Shown in pieces: positions 9,605 to 18,453 of a DNA stretch of 64,000 nt. This stretch comes from a bacterium (GTDB taxonomy: Bacteria; Zhuqueibacterota; QNDG01; JAGLOF01), in assembly GCA_023139105.1 (NCBI GenBank), contig JAGLOF010000052.1, forward strand, positions 77,825 through 141,824, in the 5' to 3' direction. Within the stretch, counting starts at the first letter, position 1, and every line of letters starts with the position of its first letter. The translations under genes were made by a program, and so were the position numbers. The notes under the pieces are model-generated. The model did not search any database. It worked only from the letters and a program-made list of their open reading frames with translations, and was not told the origin of the DNA.

Positions 9605-12016
9605 GTGGCGGCCAATAAAAACAAAATAGAGAATAAGTTTTATCTCATGTTTTTTTTCATGATTATAAGCTTATGCCATGCTCAAGCTGTATCTTCACAG
9701 AACTTTGTCTCCAAATGGGATCGGGTAGTTGTATTAGCTCCCGGACTTGTAGATGGTGCTGTAATTGACAGACTCAATACTAAAGATCAAATAATTGATA
9801 TATTAACAGCTGAAGAAGAGGGGTATCCTGTTTTTTATGTTGATCAGGATGCTTCAGGCTCCGGCGATGGCAGTTCATGGACTAATGCATTTACGACCAT
9901 TCAACCGGCAATTGATCTTGCATCGCTGAAAGAGGCGTGGGTCTGGGTAGCAAAGGGCACATATACCGGCATGGTATATGGTGTAGATTCAGGAGAGTAT
10001 CTGGTAATTTCAGCTATTCGCATAAGGCCAAAAGTTATGCTTTTTGGTGGTTTTCAAGGAGTTGAGACTCGTCTCATAGAACGTGATCCACACTATTTTG
10101 CGACTATCATTCATGGCGAAATTTCTCCAGTAGGTCCCAGGGCTGTTTTGATGGATCATTTAACCATGATAGACGGTTTTGAAATCAAGGATTCTGGCTT
10201 TAAAGATTATACAACTCCAATTGAATTTAATGCCGGTGGAGCGATCCGTTGTGGAAATTGGCTCTCTATTATCCGGAATAACATAGTCCATGATAACTGG
10301 GGTAAAGACGGTGCCGGAATTTCAGTCTGGAACGGTGTTGATACATATAATGAAACAGGGTTCTCCCCCATTATAGATCATAATGTAGTATATGACAATT
10401 GCGGAGCATGCGGTGCCGGGATTCACATCCGTAATAGCGAGGCATTTTCTTCTAATAATATAGTAGTTGATAACTGGCATCCAGTAAGAAGCAAGGGGAT
10501 TGAAGTTGTAATAGATCCAAATATCAGTGATCCGCCTGTAGTTATGAATTCAATTATCTGGGGCAATTCCAACAGTGTCTTTGAGGATTTGTACAATCAT
10601 TTTGACATGGTAGATGAATTTGGTGATGCGGCAAAGGCAATTAGTCAATATAATTGTATTGAACAAGATGGATACGGTGATGTCGGATTGACTACTTCAC
10701 ATCCAAGATTTATTTCACGCGAGAATCATGATTACAGGTTAAACATCGAGTCATCTTGTATTGATGCCGGACACCCTGAAGGACGTCCGGATGCAGATGG
10801 GACCAGGGCAGATATCGGTATTTTTAATCTTGAATTTTATCATGTAGAAGGAAGTGTTTCGTTTATGCGTGGTGATGTTGCAGTTCAAGGTATAGATATT
10901 CAATGGCAGGAAAATGAATTGTCCGTAGCCTTAACTGACAGAGAAGGCCTGTTTGTATGGAATGACGCTGCCAAGGGCGTTCCTTTGACTCTGCAATGTA
11001 TTAAAGCGGATGAGACTAATGTTGATCCTGTTCTTGTTACGGCTTATGATGCCGCATTGACTGCAAGGCATTGCCTGGGTGCTGAGCTCTTTACCGATGA
11101 TGTCCTCTTAGCTGCAGATGTTGATGAGAGTGGTGTAATAGATCTCCGTGATGCCAGCTTGATTGCCAGGGCGGCGGTTGGTATGCCGCAGAGCAGTGCA
11201 TCACAGGCACTGGAATGGAGATTTATGCCAGCTGCGAGGCATTATGCAGCAGTATCATCAAATTTGACAGATCAGGATTTTACAGCATCTCTTCTGGGCG
11301 ACGTATCCGGTGACTGGCCGGGTATGCATGTCGCCGGGAAGCTGCATGCAGAGATCAATATAGTTCAGACTATAATCCAGGCTGGTGACAGCATAGCAAT
11401 ATTGATTTCCGGATCACCGGAAATATTCATGATCTCTGCAGACCTTCATCTTAATTATGATCCGGCTCTGTTGGGCCTGATGCATATAAGAACGGCTCAG
11501 GCTACTTCTGCATTTAATGTGCAGTATCATGAACCTCAGCCAGGCAGTCTGCGAATTGCGATGTATGGAACACAGGCTGTTCAGAGTTCTGATCCAATAT
11601 TGATTGTGACATTTCAAGATTTAACCGAAACACCGGTAGAGACAGAGATAATAGCGACAGTGTTCCGTATTAATGATGTACAATTGCATCTTGAAACAGA
11701 GCAGATAATGACCACTGTCAGGGATGATATTCAGCCCGTTGAATTTGGTCTCAGGACAAATTATCCTAATCCGTTTAATCCCGGAACTATGATAGAGTAT
11801 ACACTTACTTCTCATGACCAGGCTTATCTCATACTTTATGACGGACTGGGACGCGAGATCAGGAAATATGAGATTCTGCCCGCTGCTTCCGGTATCCATA
11901 GTACTTATTGGGATGGAATGGATGCCTTCGGCAGGAGTGTAGCAAGTGGAGTGTATATCTGCATGTTACAATGCGGTGATAAAATTAATATACGTAAAAT
12001 AATAAAAATCAAGTAA
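9605..12016 (+). CDS. Secreted beta-helix / dockerin / cohesin-like protein with T9SS sorting domain
   Basis: The frame is open from 9503, but I choose the GTG at 9605: GGGAGA lies at 9590-9595 and translation from there gives a clean signal peptide (basic KNK/ENK region, then MFFFMIISLCHAQA). The protein is 803 residues. A right-handed parallel beta-helix covers about 75-400 (polymorphic outer-membrane/lyase style N-x-I-V-x-D-N-W turns). A small carboxypeptidase-regulatory-like strand set is followed by a dockerin-like EF-hand pair near 479-532 (DVDESGVIDLRDASLIARA), a cohesin-like domain near 580-695 (AGDSIAILISG ... YDPALLGL ... ILIVTFQDL) and a sorting domain at 712-803 (NYPNPFNP, YWDGMDAFG, ASGVYICML). 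A carbohydrate-binding or -cleaving surface role is likely, but no catalytic residues can be assigned. Confidence 0.83.
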   Translation: MAANKNKIENKFYLMFFFMIISLCHAQAVSSQNFVSKWDRVVVLAPGLVDGAVIDRLNTKDQIIDILTAEEEGYPVFYVDQDASGSGDGSSWTNAFTTIQPAIDLASLKEAWVWVAKGTYTGMVYGVDSGEYLVISAIRIRPKVMLFGGFQGVETRLIERDPHYFATIIHGEISPVGPRAVLMDHLTMIDGFEIKDSGFKDYTTPIEFNAGGAIRCGNWLSIIRNNIVHDNWGKDGAGISVWNGVDTYNETGFSPIIDHNVVYDNCGACGAGIHIRNSEAFSSNNIVVDNWHPVRSKGIEVVIDPNISDPPVVMNSIIWGNSNSVFEDLYNHFDMVDEFGDAAKAISQYNCIEQDGYGDVGLTTSHPRFISRENHDYRLNIESSCIDAGHPEGRPDADGTRADIGIFNLEFYHVEGSVSFMRGDVAVQGIDIQWQENELSVALTDREGLFVWNDAAKGVPLTLQCIKADETNVDPVLVTAYDAALTARHCLGAELFTDDVLLAADVDESGVIDLRDASLIARAAVGMPQSSASQALEWRFMPAARHYAAVSSNLTDQDFTASLLGDVSGDWPGMHVAGKLHAEINIVQTIIQAGDSIAILISGSPEIFMISADLHLNYDPALLGLMHIRTAQATSAFNVQYHEPQPGSLRIAMYGTQAVQSSDPILIVTFQDLTETPVETEIIATVFRINDVQLHLETEQIMTTVRDDIQPVEFGLRTNYPNPFNPGTMIEYTLTSHDQAYLILYDGLGREIRKYEILPAASGIHSTYWDGMDAFGRSVASGVYICMLQCGDKINIRKIIKIK

Positions 12017-12059
12017 TGTGTTTAGGCTGCAAATATGCGGCATTTTAAAGGAGTCAATT

Positions 12060-13025
12060 TTGAAGATTTTAGTGACCGGCGGTGCCGGCTTTATCGGATC
12101 TCATCTATGTGAGCGGCTGCTTGATCAAGAGCATGAGCTTTTTGTTGTCGACGATCTCTCTACCGGGAGGTATGAAAATATATCTTCATTGGTAGCCAAT
12201 GAGCGTTTTCATTTTATAGTCGATTCTATTTTGAACAGCTCTACACTTGAAAGGTTGATGATCAATTGCGATCTGGTCTATCATCTGGCTGCTTCAGTAG
12301 GTGTCAAACGTATTGTAGAGAGACCGGTTGAGACTATTGAGACAAATGTTTTAGGCAGCCATACTGTTCTCAGCCTGGCTGCAAAGTATCATCGCAAAGT
12401 GATTTTGTTTTCTACTTCAGAGGTCTACGGCAAAAACAGTCAATTACCTTTCAATGAAGAGGCAGACTGTGTATTTGGCCCTACTACAAAGAGCCGTTGG
12501 AGTTATGGATGTACAAAGGCATTGGATGAGTTCCTTGGCCTGGCCTATCACAAGGAGATGGGGCTACCCATTGTAATTGTAAGAGTTTTTAATATGGTTG
12601 GGCCCCGGCAGAGTGGTCAATACGGCATGGTAGTGCCAAATTTTGTTAGGCAGGCCCTGCGGAATCAACCTATTACCGTATTCGGTGATGGCACGCAAAC
12701 CCGCTGTTTTACCTATGTAATGGACTTAATAGAGGGGCTCACCAGGCTTCAGGACAGGCCTGATGCCAATGGACAAATTTACAATATAGGCAGTACAGAA
12801 TCTATCTCAATACTGGATCTGGCCAAAACTGTTAAAAAGGCAACGTCGTCCAAATCTGAAATAATTTTTATCCCCTATGATAAGGCTTATGAAGAGGGAT
12901 TTGAAGATATGCAGAGGCGTAAGCCTGATATTTCCAAGATTCATGCGACGGTTGGATATAAGCCTTCAACATCTCTTGATGAGTCATTGGCAAAAATTAT
13001 TGTCTATGAGAAAACACAGTTATAG
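12060..13025 (+). CDS. NAD-dependent epimerase/dehydratase (extended SDR) for nucleotide sugars
   Basis: 321 residues from the TTG at 12060, chosen because AAAGGAG (12047-12053) sits 6 nt upstream and the Rossmann motif GGAGFIGSHL then starts at residue 7. The upstream GTG at 12018 would add 14 unlikely residues. The SDR tetrad is visible: SEVYG, then YGCTK (Y-x-x-x-K), with FNMVGPRQ downstream, as in UDP-glucose 4-epimerases and UDP-xylose synthases. It would make an activated sugar for the glycan. It is the first gene of the biosynthetic part of the locus and follows the T9SS cargo genes by 43 nt, which suggests cotranscription. Confidence 0.88.
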   Translation: MKILVTGGAGFIGSHLCERLLDQEHELFVVDDLSTGRYENISSLVANERFHFIVDSILNSSTLERLMINCDLVYHLAASVGVKRIVERPVETIETNVLGSHTVLSLAAKYHRKVILFSTSEVYGKNSQLPFNEEADCVFGPTTKSRWSYGCTKALDEFLGLAYHKEMGLPIVIVRVFNMVGPRQSGQYGMVVPNFVRQALRNQPITVFGDGTQTRCFTYVMDLIEGLTRLQDRPDANGQIYNIGSTESISILDLAKTVKKATSSKSEIIFIPYDKAYEEGFEDMQRRKPDISKIHATVGYKPSTSLDESLAKIIVYEKTQL

Positions 13026-13058
13026 TTGTAACCATGAATGTTTGAAAGTGGAGATTAA

Positions 13059-14858
13059 ATGTATATTGGCTTGCTGGGAGACATATCAAAACATGGGAAT
13101 GTCAACACACAAGGATTAACTTACTTGTCGGATCAGGATAATTCCCGAATTCATATATGGCATGATGAAGCTGCAAATGTCTGGTCAGGTGACAAGGGTT
13201 TGTTGGTACTAGACGGATTTATCTGGGATGCACCCGGTATTCCCATTGATGCTCCTGCCGGGGCATTATGGGAGAAGTTGAAGAATGAAGGCACTGAATA
13301 TCTTGCTAAAGTTAATGGTGACTTTTCTCTGTTTTACTGGAATTCCGAGACACAGGAATCTGTGTGGGCTATTGATAAGATTGGCGTAGGCAAGTGCTAC
13401 TATCTTTCTACTGATACGTATGTAGTATTCGGTTCAAAGTTACGATCAGTCGCCAGCCTGGCTTCTGTGGAGAGGTCACTCAATCAATATGCCGTTTTAA
13501 AATATTTAATGTTTAATTATAATCCAGGAGTAGATACTTTCTTCAAAGATATTCAAAGGCTGAGGCCGGGATATGTATTGACCCGTTCTGCATCCAAGGT
13601 CTCTGCAAGTTGTTACTGGCGTCTGAATTTTGCACCTGATAGCAGCATCTCCGAAGAACAGGCAGCCGAAGGAATAAGGACTGAACTCTCAAAGGCTGTC
13701 AAGCGGCGCATGACACATCTAAGGAGGCCCGGAGCTTTCCTGAGCGGCGGTTTGGATTCATCCAGTGTGGTTTCATTGCTGCACTCTCATGGCGCAGAAG
13801 ATCAGGCAACTTTTTCTTTTCGCTGCAAAGGCGAATCTTTTGATGAATCCCCATACGCAAAAAAAGTTGCCGATGCCTTCTCTACAGATCATCATCTGGT
13901 TGAATATGGCCCTGAAGAGACCGGGCTGGCCCGTGAAATGGTACAGTACATGGACGAGCCTTTCTGTGATGTAGGTATAAATATTGGCACTTTTTTACTC
14001 GCCAAGACCGCTCTGGGCAATGCAGATGCACTATTTACCGGTGATGGCGGTGATGAGCTTTTTGCAGGGCACCCTGTCTATACGGCAGATAATATGGCAA
14101 AACATACAGATCGTCTTCCGGGATTTCTGTTCTGGCCTTTGAAGGGGCTTGCCGCTATTATTTCAGATTCTGACAAGAAGAAGGACTGGCGGGTCAAAGT
14201 AAAGAGGTTTGTTGAAAGTTCTGCTTATCCGGCTGCTTTGGGAACACACAGGTGGCGTGTCTATTATACAGCTAAAACTCTCTCCGCACTCATGAATGAA
14301 TCATGGCTGAAAGATGTAGATCAGGATGTTCTGCTGTCAGATCTTCTTTTATATAACCGTGAAGGAGAAGGGGCCGATTCCCTCTCACGTTCTCTCTATT
14401 CGGACTATCAAACTGCTGTTCAGTTCTATTTGCGACGTATGGATATGGCGCGTGGTTTGGATCTGTCTCCCCGTTTTCCTATGCTGGATCCGGATCTTTC
14501 AGCCTATTGCGCCACACTGCCATCTGATCTTAAGATAAAGGGCATGTCTGACACCAAATATATAGAAAGAATTGCAGTTGAACCTTTGCTGCCACATGAC
14601 GTTGTCTACAGAAAAGATAAATTAGGGCATAGTATTCCCCTGAAAAACTGGATGCGTGATAATGCTTCAGTGATTTCCTTGATGCAGGATCTGCTTCTTG
14701 GAGGATCATTGGCCGGGCGTGGCTGGTTTAATATGAATCGTATTGAAAATATGATCAAAGAACATGCTAATCGCAGGACTAATCATTCACATCGCCTGTG
14801 GTCACTAATGATTCTTGAACTCTGGTTACAACATCATTTTGATGTGAAGGAATTGTAG
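13059..14858 (+). CDS. Asparagine-synthetase-like protein lacking the Cys2 glutaminase nucleophile
   Basis: 599 residues with the two-domain layout of class II asparagine synthetases: an N-terminal Ntn-like domain (about 1-200) and a C-terminal ATP-PPase domain with the PP-loop FLSGGLDSSS near residue 228, FTGDGGDELFAGH, and a typical tail (PFRFPMLDP-like, LPSDLKIKG, TKYIERIA, RKDKLGHSIPLKNW). The mature N-terminus should be Cys-Gly-Ile, but this reads Met-Tyr-Ile-Gly, and the NGEIYN and RLSIID glutamine-pocket motifs are also absent. Glutamine hydrolysis is therefore unlikely, while adenylation and amide formation may persist using ammonia or another amine, as in beta-lactam synthetase and lasso cyclases (family knowledge). 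Asn synthetase relatives are common in glycan loci. Substrate unknown. Confidence 0.85.
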   Translation: MYIGLLGDISKHGNVNTQGLTYLSDQDNSRIHIWHDEAANVWSGDKGLLVLDGFIWDAPGIPIDAPAGALWEKLKNEGTEYLAKVNGDFSLFYWNSETQESVWAIDKIGVGKCYYLSTDTYVVFGSKLRSVASLASVERSLNQYAVLKYLMFNYNPGVDTFFKDIQRLRPGYVLTRSASKVSASCYWRLNFAPDSSISEEQAAEGIRTELSKAVKRRMTHLRRPGAFLSGGLDSSSVVSLLHSHGAEDQATFSFRCKGESFDESPYAKKVADAFSTDHHLVEYGPEETGLAREMVQYMDEPFCDVGINIGTFLLAKTALGNADALFTGDGGDELFAGHPVYTADNMAKHTDRLPGFLFWPLKGLAAIISDSDKKKDWRVKVKRFVESSAYPAALGTHRWRVYYTAKTLSALMNESWLKDVDQDVLLSDLLLYNREGEGADSLSRSLYSDYQTAVQFYLRRMDMARGLDLSPRFPMLDPDLSAYCATLPSDLKIKGMSDTKYIERIAVEPLLPHDVVYRKDKLGHSIPLKNWMRDNASVISLMQDLLLGGSLAGRGWFNMNRIENMIKEHANRRTNHSHRLWSLMILELWLQHHFDVKEL

Positions 14859-14861
14859 CAC

Positions 14862-15440
14862 ATGGCGACTCCGGTTGGACATCTTTTGGCGGGCGGAGTA
14901 GTTGCTGCGGTCATGGGACGATTCCCTTTCACACGTCAATGGCATTTGATACTGTGTGTGAGTATTGCAGCCAATTTGCCGGATATTGATATGTTCTTTG
15001 GGTATTTTATAGGGCAGCCAAGTTATTATCATCATATGTGGACACATTCCATTGCCTTCATTCTTATGACATCTATATGCATATTGGGATTGGCACTGTT
15101 ACGCAAGAATAAGGCACCTGTTAGATTGACCTTGATATGGGCTGCGGCAATGTTGACACATTTATTAATCGATCTGGCTACTATTGATAATAGCTCTCCC
15201 TATGGTATGCAGTTATATTGGCCGCTTTCAAGAGAATTTTTCATTGGGCCTTTTCATTTGTTTGCTGATATTTATAAATCATCTTCCAGCAATGACTTTA
15301 TCGCAAGTATGTTCTGCTGGCACAATGGAATGACTGTATTAAGGGAAATTGTAATTCTCGGGCCGCTGCTGCTTTTAATACCGATGTTGAAAAGACGATT
15401 AGTAGAAATACAAAATAAAAAGCATCCGTCCATTGATTGA
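14862..15440 (+). CDS. YdjM/DUF457-type inner-membrane metal-dependent hydrolase
   Basis: 192 residues with several membrane segments and the conserved histidine/aspartate pattern of the LexA-binding YdjM / DUF457 family: MATPVGHLLAGG at the start, LPDIDMFFGY, HHMWTHSIAF and LTHLLIDLAT. These residues suggest a metal site at the membrane surface. The family is common, its reaction is unproven, and members often occur in polysaccharide and lipid loci. It starts 3 nt after the Asn-synthetase-like stop, so translation is probably coupled. No further functional claim can be supported. Confidence 0.8.
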   Translation: MATPVGHLLAGGVVAAVMGRFPFTRQWHLILCVSIAANLPDIDMFFGYFIGQPSYYHHMWTHSIAFILMTSICILGLALLRKNKAPVRLTLIWAAAMLTHLLIDLATIDNSSPYGMQLYWPLSREFFIGPFHLFADIYKSSSSNDFIASMFCWHNGMTVLREIVILGPLLLLIPMLKRRLVEIQNKKHPSID

Positions 15441-15479
15441 GCGGGTTCAGATTTGTATATTAAAAGTTCACTTGTTTTT

Positions 15480-15509
15480 TTGTATTGAATTTATAGCTTT
15501 GATCATAAT
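15480..15509 (+). promoter_or_regulatory. Candidate sigma-70 promoter for the GT2 cluster
   Basis: TTGTAT at 15480-15485 and CATAAT at 15504-15509 are separated by 18 nt and lie 24 nt before the ATG at 15533. This is one of the few sizeable gaps (92 nt) inside the locus. Match by eye only; in AT-rich DNA such matches occur by chance. Confidence 0.35.
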
Positions 15510-15532
15510 AAATGCCGGGTAGAAAATATTAA

Positions 15533-16498
15533 ATGAGTACTTCAAATAGAAAGATTGATATCAGTGTAGTAGTTCCGCTCTACAATGAGGTAGAGAATGC
15601 ACCGTTGTTACATTCAGCTATCAGCGACGTATTGATGGGCCTGGGGCGTAGTTATGAAATTATTTTAGTTGATGACGGTTCTACTGACGGCACACGTGAT
15701 GTCTTACGCACACTGGCTAAAGGGGATGCTCGCCTGCGTATCATTCTTTTCAGAGGTAATTACGGTCAGTCTGCGGCAATGGGTGCTGGTTTTCAAGCCA
15801 GCCGGGGTGATATTGTCATTGCCATGGACGGTGATCTGCAAAATGATCCCAAAGATATTCCTAAACTCCTGAAGAAGATGGAAGAGGGTGCCGATGTAGT
15901 TGCCGGATGGCGTAAGAACAGGAAAGACAAGCTTATTATCAGAAAAGTACCCAGCCGTATTGCGAATAAAATTATATGCAATGTGACAGATGTACATCTG
16001 CATGACACGGGCTGCAGTCTCAAGGCATTCCGTGGTGAAGTGATACGCTCGATCAGGCTATATGGTGAGCTTCATCGATTTATTCCTGTTCTTGCCCGTA
16101 TTGAGGGTGCACAGATTACAGAGGTAGTAGTTGACCATCACGCACGGCAATTTGGGGAGTCCAAGTATAATATTACCAGGACGTTTCGCGTTATCATGGA
16201 TTTAATGAGTCTTAATCTTATGATTAAGTACTTAAGAAACCCTCTGCGTTTTTTTGGCGGCATAGCCGTTTGGCATATGATGACGGCTTTAATTGTAATG
16301 GCATGGCTGATCTTCCGCGGTCTGGGCGTGGGGCTGACATTGGAAACACTGAATATTCCTGTAACCTTGGTCTTTCTTTTTAGTGTGGCCGGATTTCAGT
16401 TCCTTTTTCTTGGATTGATAGCCAGTCTTATTGTAAAAACCGGTGAACGACGCGGCATGAATGTCTCGCCGATTATCTATAACAAGGATAGAAAATGA
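15533..16498 (+). CDS. GT2 glycosyltransferase (DPM1/GtrB/ArnC type) with two C-terminal TM helices
   Basis: 321 residues. The GT-A domain begins with VVPLYNEVENAP, has VDDGSTDGT, a catalytic DGD at residues 99-101 followed by LQNDP, and the HDTGCSLKAF segment typical of polyprenyl-phosphate sugar transferases. Two membrane helices follow at about 235-260 and 270-300. Relatives transfer a sugar from a nucleotide donor to undecaprenyl phosphate on the cytoplasmic face. The next gene overlaps it (ATGA, 4 nt) and is a paralogue that has lost the DxD motif, so the two may work as a pair. Donor sugar unknown. Confidence 0.88.
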   Translation: MSTSNRKIDISVVVPLYNEVENAPLLHSAISDVLMGLGRSYEIILVDDGSTDGTRDVLRTLAKGDARLRIILFRGNYGQSAAMGAGFQASRGDIVIAMDGDLQNDPKDIPKLLKKMEEGADVVAGWRKNRKDKLIIRKVPSRIANKIICNVTDVHLHDTGCSLKAFRGEVIRSIRLYGELHRFIPVLARIEGAQITEVVVDHHARQFGESKYNITRTFRVIMDLMSLNLMIKYLRNPLRFFGGIAVWHMMTALIVMAWLIFRGLGVGLTLETLNIPVTLVFLFSVAGFQFLFLGLIASLIVKTGERRGMNVSPIIYNKDRK

Positions 16499-17457
16499 AG
16501 ATGAAAATGGGGAAAGATACTCTACCTGAACAGATGATATCCATGATTATCTGTAATCATAATATGGCTTCTGATATTGAAGATCTCTATGGTGCAGCTG
16601 TAGATGCTGCTGAAAGGATTGGAAAACCCTTTGAAATTGTATTTGTCGATGATGGGTCTACAGATCAATCCTATGAGCTGCTCCGTTCAATTGCAGATAG
16701 AGATACGCGGGTACGTGTTCTGCGCATGCGTTCAACTTTTGGTGAAGCCGCTTCCCTTGATGCTGGTTTAGAGCACAGCAAAGGTGATCAAATTGTTTTT
16801 ATCAGTGCCCGTGTGCGTGTTGATCTATCCAGCCTGCCGGAGTTTTTTGTAAAGTTCAATGATAATATAGACCTGGTTGTGGGCTGGCGCCATCCACGCA
16901 GTGATGGAATTATGAATCGTACAATTTCATGGTTTTTCAATCGTCTGGCCGGACGCATAGCCAAGATTCGTCTGCATGACATCAACAGCGGAATTTTTAT
17001 TGCACGCCGCGAAGTGCTTGCGCGCCTCTCTTACTACGGTGATCTCCATAATTTTATTCCGGTATTGGCGGCACAGCAGGGTTATTCTGTTGCTGAATCC
17101 AGAATTGCTCAGAAACAGGGAACATTCAGGCATAGTAAATTCCCCAAAGAGTATGTACAGCGGGTATTGGATATTATTACAGTATTTTTTCTCTCCCGCT
17201 ATTCAAAGAAACCCATTCACTTCCTGGGTTTTCTCGGTTCACTCTTTATAATATCTGGCGTTGGCATACTGGTATATATGTTTTTCTACAGAGTTTTGCA
17301 ATTCGGTCCGATTGCCGGAAGGCCGTTATTGCTGCTGGGTGCAATGCTTCTTGTAATTGGTATACAGATGATCTCAATTGGTCTTCTGGGAGAGATGGTG
17401 ATATTTACTCATGCCGGAGATATTGAAGAGTATAATATCGAAGAAATCATAAATTAA
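16495..17457 (+). CDS. GT2-like paralogue without the DxD motif (probable pseudo-glycosyltransferase)
   Basis: 320 residues, clearly homologous to the preceding protein over its whole length: VDDGSTDQS, then LHDINSGIF and YGDLHNFIPVLAA, against LHDTGCSLK and YGELHRFIPVLAR upstream, and the same two C-terminal membrane helices. Where the active paralogue has the metal/nucleotide-binding DGD, this one reads ARV (about residues 105-107 within FISARVRVD). It also loses the TGC motif after HD. Without the acid pair it should not bind the nucleotide sugar normally. The frame and hydrophobic pattern are intact, so it is not a decaying pseudogene and may be a structural or regulatory partner (inference). 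It overlaps its neighbour by 4 nt. Confidence 0.82.
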   Translation: MKMKMGKDTLPEQMISMIICNHNMASDIEDLYGAAVDAAERIGKPFEIVFVDDGSTDQSYELLRSIADRDTRVRVLRMRSTFGEAASLDAGLEHSKGDQIVFISARVRVDLSSLPEFFVKFNDNIDLVVGWRHPRSDGIMNRTISWFFNRLAGRIAKIRLHDINSGIFIARREVLARLSYYGDLHNFIPVLAAQQGYSVAESRIAQKQGTFRHSKFPKEYVQRVLDIITVFFLSRYSKKPIHFLGFLGSLFIISGVGILVYMFFYRVLQFGPIAGRPLLLLGAMLLVIGIQMISIGLLGEMVIFTHAGDIEEYNIEEIIN

Positions 17458-17472
17458 TTATGAGGTAACGGG

Positions 17473-18423
17473 ATGAAGCTTATAGTTCAAATCCCTTGTT
17501 TTAATGAAGAAGAGACATTGCCTGTAACTTTTAATGATATTCCAAAAAAGTTTGAAGGCATTGATGAAGTTGAATTCCTGGTAATCGATGATGGCAGTAA
17601 AGACAGAACTGTAGAAGTAGCGCGCGAACTTGGAATTCATCACATAGTCAGCTTTACAAACAATAAGGGCCTGGCCGAGGCTTTTTCAACCGGGTTGGAT
17701 GCTGCTCTGCGTCTGGGTGCTGATATCATTGTTAATACAGATGGCGATAATCAATATGTCGGGAAAGATATTGCCAAGTTGATTGCACCTATAGTTAAAG
17801 GAGAGGCCGATATGGTAATAGGTGATCGTCAGATCATGACTATTCCACATTTCTCCTTTGTTAAGAAGATATTGCAGCGTCTGGGCTCATGGGTTGTCCG
17901 CCAGTTGGCTGGTACGGAAACTCCGGATACAACCAGTGGCTTCCGGGCATTCAGCAGAGAAGCTGCCTTGAGGTTAAATATTATTTCACGTTATACATAT
18001 ACACTTGAAACCGTAATTCAGGCCGGTAAGAAAAATATTGCAATGACTCATGTGCCTATCGGTATAAACGGTGTTTTGAGGCCTTCACGATTATTCAAGA
18101 GTATTCCGGCCTATATCAAACGTTCTATGGCCACTATTTTCAGAATTTATGCCTTGTATGAACCGCTGAAGATATTCTTTTTTGTAGGCATAACCGTCTT
18201 TGGCACAGGTTTTCTGATCTCTTTACGTTTTGTGTACCTATTACTTTTCAGAGGCGAGGCAGGCCATATTCAAAGTCTATTGCTTGCTGCTATTTTGCTG
18301 ATTGTTGGTTTTTTGATAATTATGTTCGGGCTCCTGGCCGATCTGATTTCTGCTAATCGTCGACTCATTGAAGATACTCTCTATCGCGTGAGGAAGATGG
18401 AATTGGATGAAGACAAAGACTAG
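17473..18423 (+). CDS. GT2 glycosyltransferase (DPM1-like) with C-terminal TM helices
   Basis: 316 residues. The start MKLIVQIPCFNEEETLP, VIDDGSKDRT, and DGD at residues 90-92 followed by NQY show an active GT-A domain; TPDTTSGFRAFSREA is the acceptor-side motif shared with dolichol/polyprenyl-phosphate mannosyl- and glucosyltransferases. Two hydrophobic helices fill about 235-300. It likely charges a lipid carrier that feeds the GT39-like enzymes encoded later in the locus (inference). The ATG at 17473 has GAGG about 10 nt upstream; the gene begins 15 nt after the pseudo-GT. Confidence 0.87.
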   Translation: MKLIVQIPCFNEEETLPVTFNDIPKKFEGIDEVEFLVIDDGSKDRTVEVARELGIHHIVSFTNNKGLAEAFSTGLDAALRLGADIIVNTDGDNQYVGKDIAKLIAPIVKGEADMVIGDRQIMTIPHFSFVKKILQRLGSWVVRQLAGTETPDTTSGFRAFSREAALRLNIISRYTYTLETVIQAGKKNIAMTHVPIGINGVLRPSRLFKSIPAYIKRSMATIFRIYALYEPLKIFFFVGITVFGTGFLISLRFVYLLLFRGEAGHIQSLLLAAILLIVGFLIIMFGLLADLISANRRLIEDTLYRVRKMELDEDKD

Positions 18424-18453
18424 ATTGTTTATTGCTATGAAAGGCACTATTGT

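Noticed and set aside
1-12016. Exosortase/PEP-CTERM system
   Set aside because: The decarboxylase and AsnB-like genes recall such loci, but no exosortase and no PEP-CTERM tails are present; the cargo ends are of the T9SS type.
12018-12059. GTG start at 12018 for the epimerase
   Set aside because: Overlaps nothing useful and lacks a ribosome site; AAAGGAG points to the TTG at 12060.
13059-14858. Lasso-peptide cyclase (McjC-like) because the Cys2 is missing
   Set aside because: No precursor peptide, leader peptidase or RiPP recognition protein nearby; the context is glycan synthesis.
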